Source: Epinephelus fuscoguttatus
Lineage: Eukaryota; Chordata; Actinopteri; Perciformes; Serranidae
Assembly: GCF_011397635.1 (NCBI RefSeq)
Contig: NC_064756.1
Coordinates: forward strand, 34,896,996-34,960,995
Direction: 5' to 3'
DNA length: 64,000 nt
Part shown: one piece after another, positions 46,915 through 59,443 of the stretch
How positions within the stretch are numbered: the first letter of the stretch is position 1
How the letters are laid out: each line of letters opens with the position of its first letter
Made by a program: the position numbers and the translations under genes
The notes under the pieces: generated by a model
Database searches by the model: none
Seen by the model: the letters and a program-made list of their open reading frames with translations, nothing else
What the model was told of the DNA's origin: nothing

Positions 46915-49900
46915 GACACGAGATGGCAGTTATTTATTAATAAATGATCAAAATACTCACCTACTGATGCAGACTAAAACCAAACAAGATCCAACTATCT
47001 CAGAGACAATAGTGGGTAGTAGCTAAGTACTTTTTAATTTATACTCCACTACATTTTAGAGCAGCAGTTGGGAAACAAATATAGTTGCAGGAAGTTAAGT
47101 TTGATTTTGTGGCTCATTAGTTTGTTGTATTAAAAGTGTGTGTGTTGTCACTCCAGGCCAATCCTAATACAACATACCTGTCACCTGAGGACTTGAGTGT
47201 GCTCCAACCAGTCCTCTGCACCTCCCAATACTCCTCACGTCGAGAGGTCGTCCTTCGCGGCTCCCTTCCACCAGGCCACTACATCATCATCCCTTCAACC
47301 TGCAAGGCCAATCAGCAGGGAGCATTTCTCCTGCGGGTGCTGACAGAGCCGGGTAACACTGCCATGTGAGTCAAGCATCAGTCTGTTGCAGAGAGAGTTT
47401 ATGAAGTAAAAATTACCAACCAAGCACCGTCAAACTGTGTGTTTCAAGTGCAGAAAGGTAAAGAGGCAAAACAATGTCCTCCAATCTGCAGATGAGATAA
47501 GCTTATGATGGCATGCTGTATTCAGAATAAAATCAAAATACGAAACTGTCTAACTTGACAGAATTAAGTGTACACAGCCTGTGCTGGACCGAGCAAATTC
47601 AACACCTCCAGTTTTATCCAATTTTTTAGTACAGTCATCAGTGTCACAGAGGAACAGTGTGATTCATGGTCATTTACACCATGATGATAAAACTGTGAGG
47701 ACTTGTGATTATGATTCTAATATGTTTTCATGTTTTTTTTTTTCCAGTCCAGCCAGCAAACCATCGCCACATGACATCTCTTCAGGAAAAGAGGTAGGAG
47801 TTAAATCAGCTACGGAATAAGCAGGCAGGGCTAAAACTAAATCCATCAATGCTGAACCTACAAGTCAGACAAGTTATGATGTGAGAGAGTCCCAGTAAAG
47901 CCTGGATAGTTCAGTCAGGGTTCAGCTGGTAAAATAGTCAAATATGTTAGCAACTCACATTGAAGTGGTCTGTGGATGTAAACTTTTGTCCCACAATGCA
48001 ATGCAAACTCGAAATAGAGGAGCCACTAACCCTGCGTTCACTTGTAGTCACAATAATCAAAAATTAAGTTCCTGACTGAGAATATTCATGGAAACACGCT
48101 GGCAAAAATGTTAGTACACGAGTTGCTGAGTTATATATGCAGAAACATGGCATATCAAAGTAAATGTTCTGTTGATGGTTTCAAAACTTTTTTATTAATT
48201 CACACATGATTGTAGGAGCATAAAAAAAATAAAAATAAAAAAAAAGTACTGTGCAATTCTTCTTTCTTATTGTTGATAAGTGTTCTCAGAGCCTGGATAG
48301 CTCAGTCGGTAGAGCATCAGACTTTTAATCTGAGGGTCCAGGGTTCAAGTCCCTGTTCAGGCGAGCCTAGTTTTAAGACACTTGAAGTGGTGATCAATGA
48401 CAGGAAAATCATTCATCAGCTATAATATGATTTCAATTACGTACCTCAAACACTTCTACATGTCAAACAGTTCATGGTTATACACAGTACACAGATGGGG
48501 TGTTGTTTGCAAGTGAAGTTAAAATGCAACATGAAAGCATCAGTAGTGATGTAGACAATGTGTCAGACTGTTGAGTCACAGAAAGAGGTGAGCTGGAAGT
48601 CAAAGCTCTTGAATTAGGTTAGGTTCTGACCCTCACCTATGGTCATGAGCTTTGGGTAGTGACTGAAAGGATGAGATTGCTGATGCAATAGGCTGAAAAG
48701 ACTTTCCTCCATAAAAGATACTGTGAAGGAGACAATTAAGGGAGTAACTCTACACAGTGGTTCATTTCTCTTGCTGTGAATAGTTGCAAATAGAGCCTGG
48801 ATAGCTCTATTAGTAGAGCATCAGACTTTTGACCTGAGGGTCCAGGGTTAAGTCCGTGTTCAGGCAGGATGAGTTGTAAGTTTCCTTGGAGCTGATCACA
48901 ACAGGAAAGATGTGTATTAGCTGCTGCAGAGGTTCAGTCACTGAGCACATAGTTTACCTCAGTCACATAAGTGAACTACACCACAGTTACCATTTGTGCC
49001 TCAGTTCCATGTTATGTCCAAGTATTACGTAGAGTAATAGTAGTACACTATTGTCCCATAATGCAATGCACAAAGAAAATATAACTCACAGTTGCAAAAG
49101 ATAAAGAAGAAGTGGTGGCAAAGAAGTAAAAAGGTAAAACAACAAAAAAATCATAAAAACTGCACCTTGCTGCAAAAGTGGACGAGATCAGGCGGCAGCA
49201 GCAGGGGGCGGTGAGAGCCGGTCAAGTTGGACAGTTTCCTGCAACCTTCAGGCTGTACAGGAAGTCACTGAAACACTCACACCCTGTTAGATCTGATTCC
49301 TCTTTGATGAAATGTTATCAGACACGTATATCAGTTTGTTTACAGTCTCCAGTTGTTTTAATTATACCAGAGTAGGCTAATGAAATGCCTCACAGGAGAT
49401 CTGCAAGTGTGTTCATGGTTCAGCCTCCATTTTACAGGAATTCTCATGTAAATCAGCATCATATCAGTTTGCTGCTGTATGTAAATCAGCTGAGCAGACC
49501 TGTCACCATCACGCACACAAATGAATTTATGACATATATAGTCAAACACAGAGGAAAGAAACACAAGACAACAGCTTTCTTTAAAGATCAGTCAGATATA
49601 GTCAGGGCTTCACATCTGTACAGATGTCATTTTAAGAATCCTCACATCTTACTTACCACAAGTCTTGGTGTTGCTACATTAAAACAGTCCAATGTTAATA
49701 CACAATAGACTGTAAAGTTCAAGAGCTGTGATATGAATGTATTCAGTCTCTTTGACTACTAAACGTCACTATCAGCAACAAGTATTCTGGTAACACTGTA
49801 AACCCCCCCCTGGGTCTGGAGAGAAATTGCTGCTACATTAAGCTTGTGGCCACGATAAGTGGAGTGAGTTGGGACAAGTTCGGACACAAATCTGACCGGC

Positions 49901-52900
49901 TAGCACGCATTGTGCAGAAATCAGTAGTGTTTGATCCTGTGTGGCCCTCATTGTTCAGGACTATTAGCTACTGAATGATTTTCCTGTCTTGCTGTCTGCT
50001 TCCATTGACTTAAAACTCTTCTTGCCTGAACAGGGACTTGAACCCTGGACCCTCAGATTAAAAGTCTGATGCTCTACCGACTGAGCTATCCAGGCTCTTC
50101 TTATAGTATATCGCAGTAAGATCAAAGAACCACAGTAGACAGTTACTCTCCTACAGTCTTCAAACCTCTGCCTCTGTCAAAACTTTACCAGGGTATCAAT
50201 ATTTTATAAGACATTTTGCTTCTTTTAACTTTGATCAATAAGTCAGGAGGGGGAGTTTTAAGTTTGGAACTTGAATCCAAAACAGTACAAACATTCAGCA
50301 GGTGATTAAAGTGAGGTATTGGCTTTTCTTAGACTTGTTGCTGCACCTGTACACCTTCTAAAACAAAGAAAATATGCTTTACTTGACTAATGCTAATTAA
50401 TATTTTTTTTTAACTAATAAAGGTCTCTCTACAGTTACTTCAAATTACACGTAAGCTAAATATGTAAGTTCATATAAAGTTTATAACCACCAACCGAACA
50501 TTTACTTTTGTACACCGTGTTTCTGTATATACAGTGTAACTCTGCAACTCATGGTTTTTCACTGAATTTCAGAGTCGTTGTTCTGACTTGAAGGGGTGTT
50601 CACATCATTTTTAACACTCAGGAAGTTATTTTTCTGCTTATTCTGAAATCACATGAATGCAGGGTTAGTGGCTCCTCTGTCTCATGTTTGCATTGCATTG
50701 CATTGTGGGACACTGGTTTACATCCACAGACCACTTAAGGAAAGGAGGTTGCTAATTTATTTAACTATACCTAACTTTCAAGTCGTGATCACAGTGGACA
50801 CACATTTACTCAGCATGCAGTGATTGTGTTGAACTGATTTTCCTGTCATATTTGTCCACTTCAAGTTCTTTAAAACTTTTCTCGCCTGAACAGGGACTTG
50901 AACCCTGGACCCTCAGATTAAAAGTCTGATGCTCTACCGACTGAGCTATCCAGGCTCTTCTTAAGCGTACTTACAGTAAGAAGAAAAAATTCTCGCATTG
51001 TCTTCAAAACTGAAGACGTCATATTTTGAAAACATACTGATGTTTAAAAACCTCTTGTGGTGTTGCACACATGCTTGGTTCTCTGAAATTGACATTGATA
51101 ATGTATCAAGAAAGCAAAAAAGTTGGCCCTGTGATAGCTGAGCTGTTAAAAGCCCTGGTGACAGGCTCCAGCATGCACTGGGCTTTGTTAATTGGTGGAT
51201 AAATGTAAAACACCCAGAGGATTAATCTAGTTTATTTCTCTGTGACACAACTTTTTTTTGCAAGATGCATGTTAAAAAAAACTGCAATGCTCAATATATG
51301 GATAAAGTATTTTATATTAGGCATCTGTTTGTGGAAGTTGAGAATTGAGTCTCTGTATTTTCTTCCTGCAGCTTACATACCCTCACCGGGCTGCTCTTCC
51401 TTCACTTGCAACCATCAGACATCTGTTCAAGAAGCACTGCAACAAGGTAAGACTTGCTTACATAGAGCTGCTGTACAAGCAGGTTTGAACTGAAGCCTAC
51501 TTTAAAGATGCCACATGGATGTTTTCAACACTGGAATACACATTTGTTCCCACACTCTTCAGACTATCACAATAATTAAAAGTGCTACTGATAACATTAG
51601 CCACTAGATGTTGCACTCTCCCTTCCCCCTTCCATTGCAGTCATGTCACCACACTGCCCACTGCTGTTAGTAGAGCAACAAGTGGTTGTCAGTTTGTTGC
51701 ACGACCTGCATATTTCAGACAGACAGAGTCGTGAAGAGTGATAACTTTTTTGGCAGACTAATGTATGAAGAGGAGTGTCTCTGTGTGTGGCACTGACCCT
51801 GATATCTTGTGTTGTGACTGTTTCCTGCTTTGTGTCATCAGAAAAACCATTGCAAACCAGTGCACCTCCACAACCTGCTGACTGAAGCCTTACAGGGAGG
51901 AGGTTAGTGCCGTCTCTCTTACTGCTTTAGTGGGTGGATCAATAGACTAGTTCAGTCTTGTTTCCTCCCATTGATTTTTTTATAATTCCTTTAATGATAG
52001 TGGGAACAAGTTAACTGTCATCCTTGAAGGATTCTCACAGGAACAACAAAACAAAATAATGCCTCCAGTGGTTACATGTTTGGTGGGTGTTTATCTGGAA
52101 TCAAGTTATACCACAAACATCTAACTACTACAAAATGTACAGAGGCGATGCCTCGCTGCAGCGGTCGCAGGTTCGACTCTGGCTTGCAACCATTTGCTGC
52201 GTGTCACCCCCCGCTCTCGCTCTCACCCCATTTCACTCTGTCCTGTTCATTAAAGGCAAAAGCCCAAAAAAATAATCTAAAAAAAAAACAAAAACCTGCT
52301 TCTCAAAGTCCTTCAAGTTTCAAGTATACGTATATGCACAACAATTACAGCAGAGCAGCCGTAGCAGTAGTTGTTTTCAGGTTCCCTCCAACAATGCAAC
52401 TACAAGATGCATAAAGACAGAAACATGCAAGTATAGAAGAGAATTACATAAAACATTAAATAGTACAGATGTTAAGGTGAGTGAATAAAATATTAGAAAT
52501 ATAAAACAGAATGATGAGCATGATGACCAACTGAATTATCTCCCCAGATTTTGTTTTGATTACTGTAGTGCATAAATGTATGTAGAACTTTACATCAGAT
52601 CATTATTTTTACCATACATCACCACACTAAATAGTCAGTCAGCCAGTCGACCTCAATAGTTTCTGCTCTCTCTGTCTCCATCTAGAGGGAATCAAAATAA
52701 AAGAAAAAACTAGATTTCTTCTCATCAAGTCATGTTGTGTTCTCAGATGCTTTTTAACAGGGAGGGCATCAAGAGTGTGAAGGATTTAGTACAGCATTGT
52801 GCTGTAAAGGTGGTGGAGACATTGGGAGAAACTGGGAGGGGGATGTACTGCGGATTTTTTGGTTCATTGTCTGTCCCAGGGACCCACACCCACCTCTACT

Positions 52901-55900
52901 GAAACAGGCTATGTGAGGGTCATTAACATAACAAAATCAAAATTCATGACACTGATTGGAGTGGAGATGCCGACCCCACCACAGCCATGATAACGACAGT
53001 ATTCAAACCTAGAAAAACAATCTCTGCCTCATGCTTTAATAAAGTTTCTCACTCTTCTTGTGTATGCAATGTATGCATGTTAAAATGTCCACTAATGATT
53101 GTACTTGTTTTGCCCAGTGTTGGCCGGCAGTGAGAAGTACTTGGCTCTGGAGCACTGCAAGAGCCTGGTGGTCCTCATGGATGTATCCTTACAAAGCAAT
53201 ATCATGTCAGTTTACTATATCTGCCTCTCTGTTATCTACCTATTGTGTCTGAACAGGCACACACAGTAGATTGAAAAACATTCAAGTTTCGGTATTAGCA
53301 GACAGATCACTGGACCATGAGAGTGAATGAAAGAACAGGTAAAGAAAAATAATGAGATCAGTATCATGTTAAAGCTGGAGCTGAAAATGGTGTAAAAATA
53401 GTGATACTGTGCACAGAGGGAAATATCTTTTAAAGACTGCACGTGATTGGTAGATTGTGATTCTTGTTTCTTACGATTTCTTGTTCAGTCAGAGCCTGGA
53501 TAGCTCAGTCGGTAGAGCATCAGACTTTTAATCTGAGGGTCCAGGGTTCAAGTCCCTGTTCAGGCGAGACAAGTTTTAAAATAATTGAAGTAGTCATCAT
53601 ACAACAGATAGCAGTCTTGAACAAAAAGAGTCGTGTTTGCACAGAATCTAGAACCACTGATTCCCCCTCAATGCACGCCAGTTAGTCAGATTTCCGGACT
53701 TGGTTCCAACGTGCTCCACCTGTTGTGGACAATAAAAACCTCACAAGATCAATGCAGCTGCATTTTCTCTCCACCAACTGCAAGACCCAGAGTATGATGG
53801 GAAACACAGTCGATAGGTTTAAATGTTGACTCAACAATGACATTTAATAGAATCTTTTGATTCTGATTGACAGCGAGTCCTCAACCATAAAGTCCACCAT
53901 GTTGCAACACCATGTTTCTGCAGTAGGCCACAGCGGACAAACCAAACACTGGCTCTAAATGGGGCCATTCAGGTTTTTGCATCAGCCACTGTGGTTCACA
54001 GCCCCTCTGTGACAAGCAGTGTCAGGAAAACACTGATTTTTGAATGTCAAATTGTTCAGTCCACCTATGCTGCGGTAGTTAAGCTCCAGGTAAAACCCTC
54101 CTGAACGACGAACCATGAAGGAATTCTTACTAGGACAAGTTTCAGGTGGTTGCAATCTGTAGTCCTCACCACTGGATGCCACTAAATCACTTCATATTTT
54201 ACACACTGTTCCTTTAAAACTTTTCTCGCCTGAACAGGGACTTGAACCCTGGACCCTCAGATTAAAAGTCTGATGCTCTACCGACTGAGCTATCCAGGCC
54301 CTATCAATGTTAGTGTAACAGTGAAAAGAAAGAATCATGTTACTGTTACTCTCCTGTAGTCTTCAAATCTACTTCTGCCATGGTATCAATATTTTTAAAA
54401 CATAGACATAACTGCAGTACTTCAGTAAATGTACTTTCCACCACTGTGCGTACTTGATTAAAATGTTGGTTACTACTGTGACTCTGCAAAAGAGGGCCAA
54501 CAGGTGTTACTATTATTTTGTCCAGCCCTTTTTTATGTGAGTAAGGGAGGACTACATAACAGAAAGACCTCTCTGTGAAGTGCAGCACAAATCAACACAC
54601 AAACTGCAGCCTCTAAAATAAAGCTGAGTCAACACTTTAAACAGTTCCAACACAAATTGATCATCATAGAGTGCATTTGTTTTGGCTAGGTGTATCTAAT
54701 AAACTAATAACCAAGTGTATCGTGTTATTTGGATTGTTGATGTTTGTGCGGTTCATTTCCTTGACCTCAGTGTTTCCTTCAGAATACCGGCAACGCTCGG
54801 CTGAACTGGGATGAGTTCCAGAGTCTGTGGGACAAGATCAGGAGGTGGACGGTAAAATTCAACACACCAGTGACAAGAATAAAACTGGCGACATCATAGG
54901 TGTAGATTTCAGGGGGGTTGCAGGGATAAGTTAGATTCATTATACTGGCTAAAATAATCTTATTTTGCTCAAAAGATTGTCACAAATCTGTCATGTGAAG
55001 CAAAAATAATTGAGCTAAATTTGCATTACAGATATAATTCAAATTTTGTAGCATACTTTGTTTTTATTTCATCATAAGACTTGTGACTTGTGTTCATCAG
55101 GACAGGTCAGGTTGCTGCAGAAATTGGTCCATAATTGAGTTTATGTATTTAGTAAAGGAAGAATAAGTTGTTGTCACAGACATTATGTCAGTACATGCAG
55201 TGTTTCATGCATTCAGTAAGTTGTGTTCCATCTTTTCTCAGGATATCTTCCTGGTGTATGACAAGAACAAAACAAACCACCTCGAGTATAAAGAGGTCGC
55301 CCCCGCTCTGAACGCAGCAGGTAGGACTGAGGACACATCAATAAATAGATAGTTCATTCACACTGGAAGTACTTCTCAGTCAGGAGCGGAGAAAAATAAA
55401 AAATATTTATGAGGTGGCAAGAGGGGGGCAGGAATTTTTGAGGGGTGGCAACATATGTCAGATGTACAGTACAGGCCAAAAGTTTGGACACACCTTCTCA
55501 TTCAATGCGTTTTCTTTATTTTCATGGCTATTTACATTGTAGATTCTCACTGAAGGCATCAAAACTATGAATGAACACATGTGGAGTTATGTACTTAACA
55601 AAAAAAGGTGAAATAACTGAAAACATGTTTTATATTCTAGTTTCTTCAAAATAGCCACCCTTTGCTCTGATTACTGCTTTGCACACTCTTGGCATTCTCT
55701 CCATGAGCTTCAAGAGGTAGTCACCTGAAATGGTTTTCCAACAGTCTTGAAGGAGTTCCCAGAGGTGTTTAGCACTTGTTGGCCCCTTTGCCTTCACTCT
55801 GCGGTCCAGCTCACCCCAAACCATCTCGATTGGGTTCAGGTCCGGTGACTGTGGAGGCCAGGTCATCTGCCGCAGCACACCATCACTCTCCTTCTTGGTC

Positions 55901-58900
55901 AAATAGCCCTTACACAGCCTGGAGGTGTGTTTGGGGTCATTGTCCTGTTGAAAAATAAATGATCGTCCAACTAAACGCAAACCGGATGGGATGGCATGTC
56001 GCTGCAGGATGCTGTGGTAGCCATGCTGGTTCACTGTGCCTTCAATTTTGAATAAATCCCCAACAGTGTCACCAGCAAAACACCCCCACACCATCACACC
56101 TCCTCCTCCATGCTTCACAGTGGGAACCAGGCATGTGGAATCCATCCGTTCACCTTTTCTGCGTCTCACAAAGACACGGCGGTTGATTACTGCTTTGCAC
56201 ACTCTTGGCATTCTCTCCATGAGCTTCAAGAGGTAGTCACCTGAAATGGTTTCCACTTCACAGGTGTGCCTTATCAGGGTTAATTAGTGGAATTTCTTGC
56301 TTTATCAATGGGGTTGGGACCATCAGTTGTGTTGTGCAGAAGGTTAATACACAGCCGACAGCCCTATTGGACAACTGTTAAAATTCATATTATGGCAAGA
56401 ACCAATCAGCTAACTAAAGAAAAACGAGTGGCCATCATTACTTTAAGAAATGAAGGTCAGTCAGTCCGGAAAATTGCAAAAACTTTAACGTGTCCCCAAG
56501 TGGAGTCATAAAAACCATCAAGCGCTACAATGAAACTGGCACACATGAGGACCGACCCAGGAAAGGAAGACCAAGAGTCACCTCTGCTTCTGAGGATAAG
56601 TTCATCCAAGTCACCAGCCTCAGAAATGGCAAGTTAACAGCAGCTCAGATCAGAGACCAGATGAATGCCACACAGAGTTCTAGCAGCAGACCCATCTCTA
56701 GAACAACTGTTAAGAGGAGACTGCGCGAATCAGGCCTTCATGGTCAAATAGCTGCTAGGAAACCACTGCTAAGGAGAGGCAACAAGCAGAAGAGATTTGT
56801 TTGGGCCAAGAAACACAAGGAATGGACATTAGACCAGTGGAAATCTGTGCTTTGGTCTGATGAGTCCAAATTTGAGATCTTTGGTTCCAACCGCCGTGTC
56901 TTTGTGAGATGCAGAAAAGGTGAACGGATGGATTCCACATGCCTGGTTCCCACTGTGAAGCATGGAGGAGGAGGTGTGATGGTGTGGGGGTGTTTTGCTG
57001 GTGACACTGTTGGGGATTTATTCAAAATTGAAGGCACACTGAACCAGCATGGCTACCACAGCATCCTGCAGCGACATGCCATCCCATCCGGTTTGCGTTT
57101 AGTTGGACGATCATTTATTTTTCAACAGGACAATGACCCCAAACACACCTCCAGGCTGTGTCAGGGCTATTTGACCAAGAAGGAGAGTGATGGAGTGCTG
57201 CGGCAGATGACCTGGCCTCCACAGTCACCGGACCTGAACCCAATCGAGATGGTTTGGGGTGAGCTGGACCGCAGAGTGAAGGCAACCAACAAGTGCTAAA
57301 CACCTCTGGGAACTCCTTCAAGACTGTTGGAAAACCATTTCAGGTGACTACCTCTTGAAGCTCATGGAGAGAATGCCAAGAGTGTGCAAAGCAGTAATCA
57401 GAGCAAAGGGTGGCTATTTTGAAGAAACTAGAATATAAAACATGTTTTCAGTTATTTCACCTTTTTTTGTTAAGTACATAACTCCACATGTGTTCATTCA
57501 TAGTTTTGATGCCTTCAGTGAGAATCTACAATGTAAATAGTCATGAAAATAAAGAAAATGCATTGAATGAGAAGGTGTGTCCAAACTTTTGGCCTGTACT
57601 GTATATATACTGAATTTATAGTAGTTCACACTACATAAGGGCACGGGCTGCCATTTACAAACTCATACAGACAAACTTAATCTCATGCAATCAATATCTT
57701 GCATTTGAGGTTTCATGTGAAACAGTTCATATTAGGAATAAGTGTTGAAGGAGGTTCAACAGACTCTGAGTCTAACCCTGAACTCTGAGTTGATTTACCC
57801 TGAGATGGGAAACTCTGAGTTACCGGTTCCAGAACAGCTGATTTGAGTTAGTTCAGTCAACTCTGAGTATGTTCACTCTGAGTTAAGCCGACAATAAAAA
57901 GCCATCATCAATGGAGCTCCGACTCCACAATTCACCATGGCAACAGGTAAATAAAAGACAGCGGCTCCATTTTAATCCAGTGGATATAGAGATATTAATG
58001 CATGTGTAGCAGACGGTGCACGTTTATCTTTAAAAAAAGAGCCTGAGTCAGAGCAAGGAAAGTGTAAATAAGTTAACCATAAAGTCAATAAAAAAGTTTA
58101 TTCATCATTTATCAGACTTACATTTCCTTAATGAAGATAAAGTGGTGGAATCTGACTGTGTATCAGGCTGTAGATACATTACATTATATTAATAATATAT
58201 AATAATATATTTGTTCAGATTTAATCTGATGGGGGAAAACACAGGAGCCAGCAACTGAAAAATAGGAAGATTTAAAACATATAGGCTAGGCTATAGATCA
58301 AAGACATAAAGACATGACTGTAAACTCACAGTCTGACCCAGTAATAATATGTTTGGTGATTTGCACTTGAAAAGACGTTGAGGTTAAAATACAGTAGATT
58401 TTAAAATGTTGCACATCTATTTGTATCTTGACTCAACAGCATTCAGTGACTTTATTTCAGCTACAAATGTAGTAAATTTAAAGACACTGAAATGCTGCAC
58501 CATTGCTCACTCAGAAATATGAACATATAATCCCCAATATTAGGCTATAGGAATTATGTTCCATCAGTGCGACCAGTGACATCAGTGACAGAGATCATTA
58601 GTCATTGATACTACATGTCTAAAGCTTCATACCGATTTTTAAAATTTAAATAATTAGACCTACACATTATGTGCAACAAACATTTGGGAGCTGCTCTAAC
58701 AGACTGACAGCCTGATCCTTGTGCAGTGTTATAAAAAAATAATAAATATAAAAAGGACAGAGGTTTGATTCTGAGCTGAGGATGAATTCTCGCTGTGTAA
58801 TATTTGAATGTAAAGACAAAACCAATGTCCAAAGAAATGATTGATGTGCATAAATTCAGTAACTTAAGACAGTCCTGAGTAACAAACTAATATCCAGCAG

Positions 58901-59410
58901 GATTTAGACTGTGACAGACGGTAAATCTCCGCTAATTAACGCGCTTCCATACAAGCTTTGACACGGACTGAATGAATGAGGAAATGAAACAGCGTGTAAG
59001 AGGGAGGAGACAGAGAAAAACCTAACCAGCGAGCAGGTTAGGTTCACAGACTCAGTTGCCATGGTGATTGACTCAGAGTTTGATTTACCTCTCTTTCTGG
59101 AACTGAAAACCCAGAGTTTCCCTCATTTCAGGGTTAACATACTCAGAGTTTTCACTAAACCTGCTTTCTGGAATAGGCTACCCCTCTGGCTCCACTCAGT
59201 TTTCCAAACAAAGCAGTCTCTTGCCGCTGTGGCGTTATCTCGTGCTGCATTCACAGCAGTTGGACATTGGAGATTCGCGTTCATAAATGTTAAATTGGCC
59301 ATAACTTTTCTTTGAATTCGTTGCTGCCAACTGGGGTGGCAGCAGGGGTGGCATGGCTTTCTCTTAGGGTGGCACCCCGGTAGATCCACCCATGCTCTCA
59401 GTTCATATGC

Positions 59411-59443
<33 letters not shown>

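Larger units (their letters stand above)
47794..51371. other. Calpain intron 12 with tRNA-Lys cluster
   Basis: 3.6 kb intron with four tRNA-Lys copies in both orientations. Segments flanking the tRNAs are themselves duplicated in inverted order. The block cacaatgcaatgcaaac with gaggagccactaaccctgc (47990-48038) reappears as its complement at about 50660-50707. The 3' flank motif 'gacaggaaaatca' accompanies the copies at 48291, 50023 and 50883. Confidence 0.75.
55467..57601 (+). mobile_element. Tc1/mariner element, DD38E (Intruder-like), with expanded left arm
   Basis: Flanked by TA on both sides (55465-55466 and 57602-57603). Termini are cagtacaggccaaaagtttg and its inverse. In this family the inverted repeats are long and the right one overlaps the transposase C-terminus. 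Here the left arm is abnormally long. About 55467-56183 is an inverted copy of the whole right third (56890-57601), after which the normal end of the left repeat ('attactgctttgcacac' to 'cctgaaatggtttccac') occurs a second time at 56187-56253. The rest of the element is ordinary. It is inserted in calpain intron 17. Confidence 0.9.
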
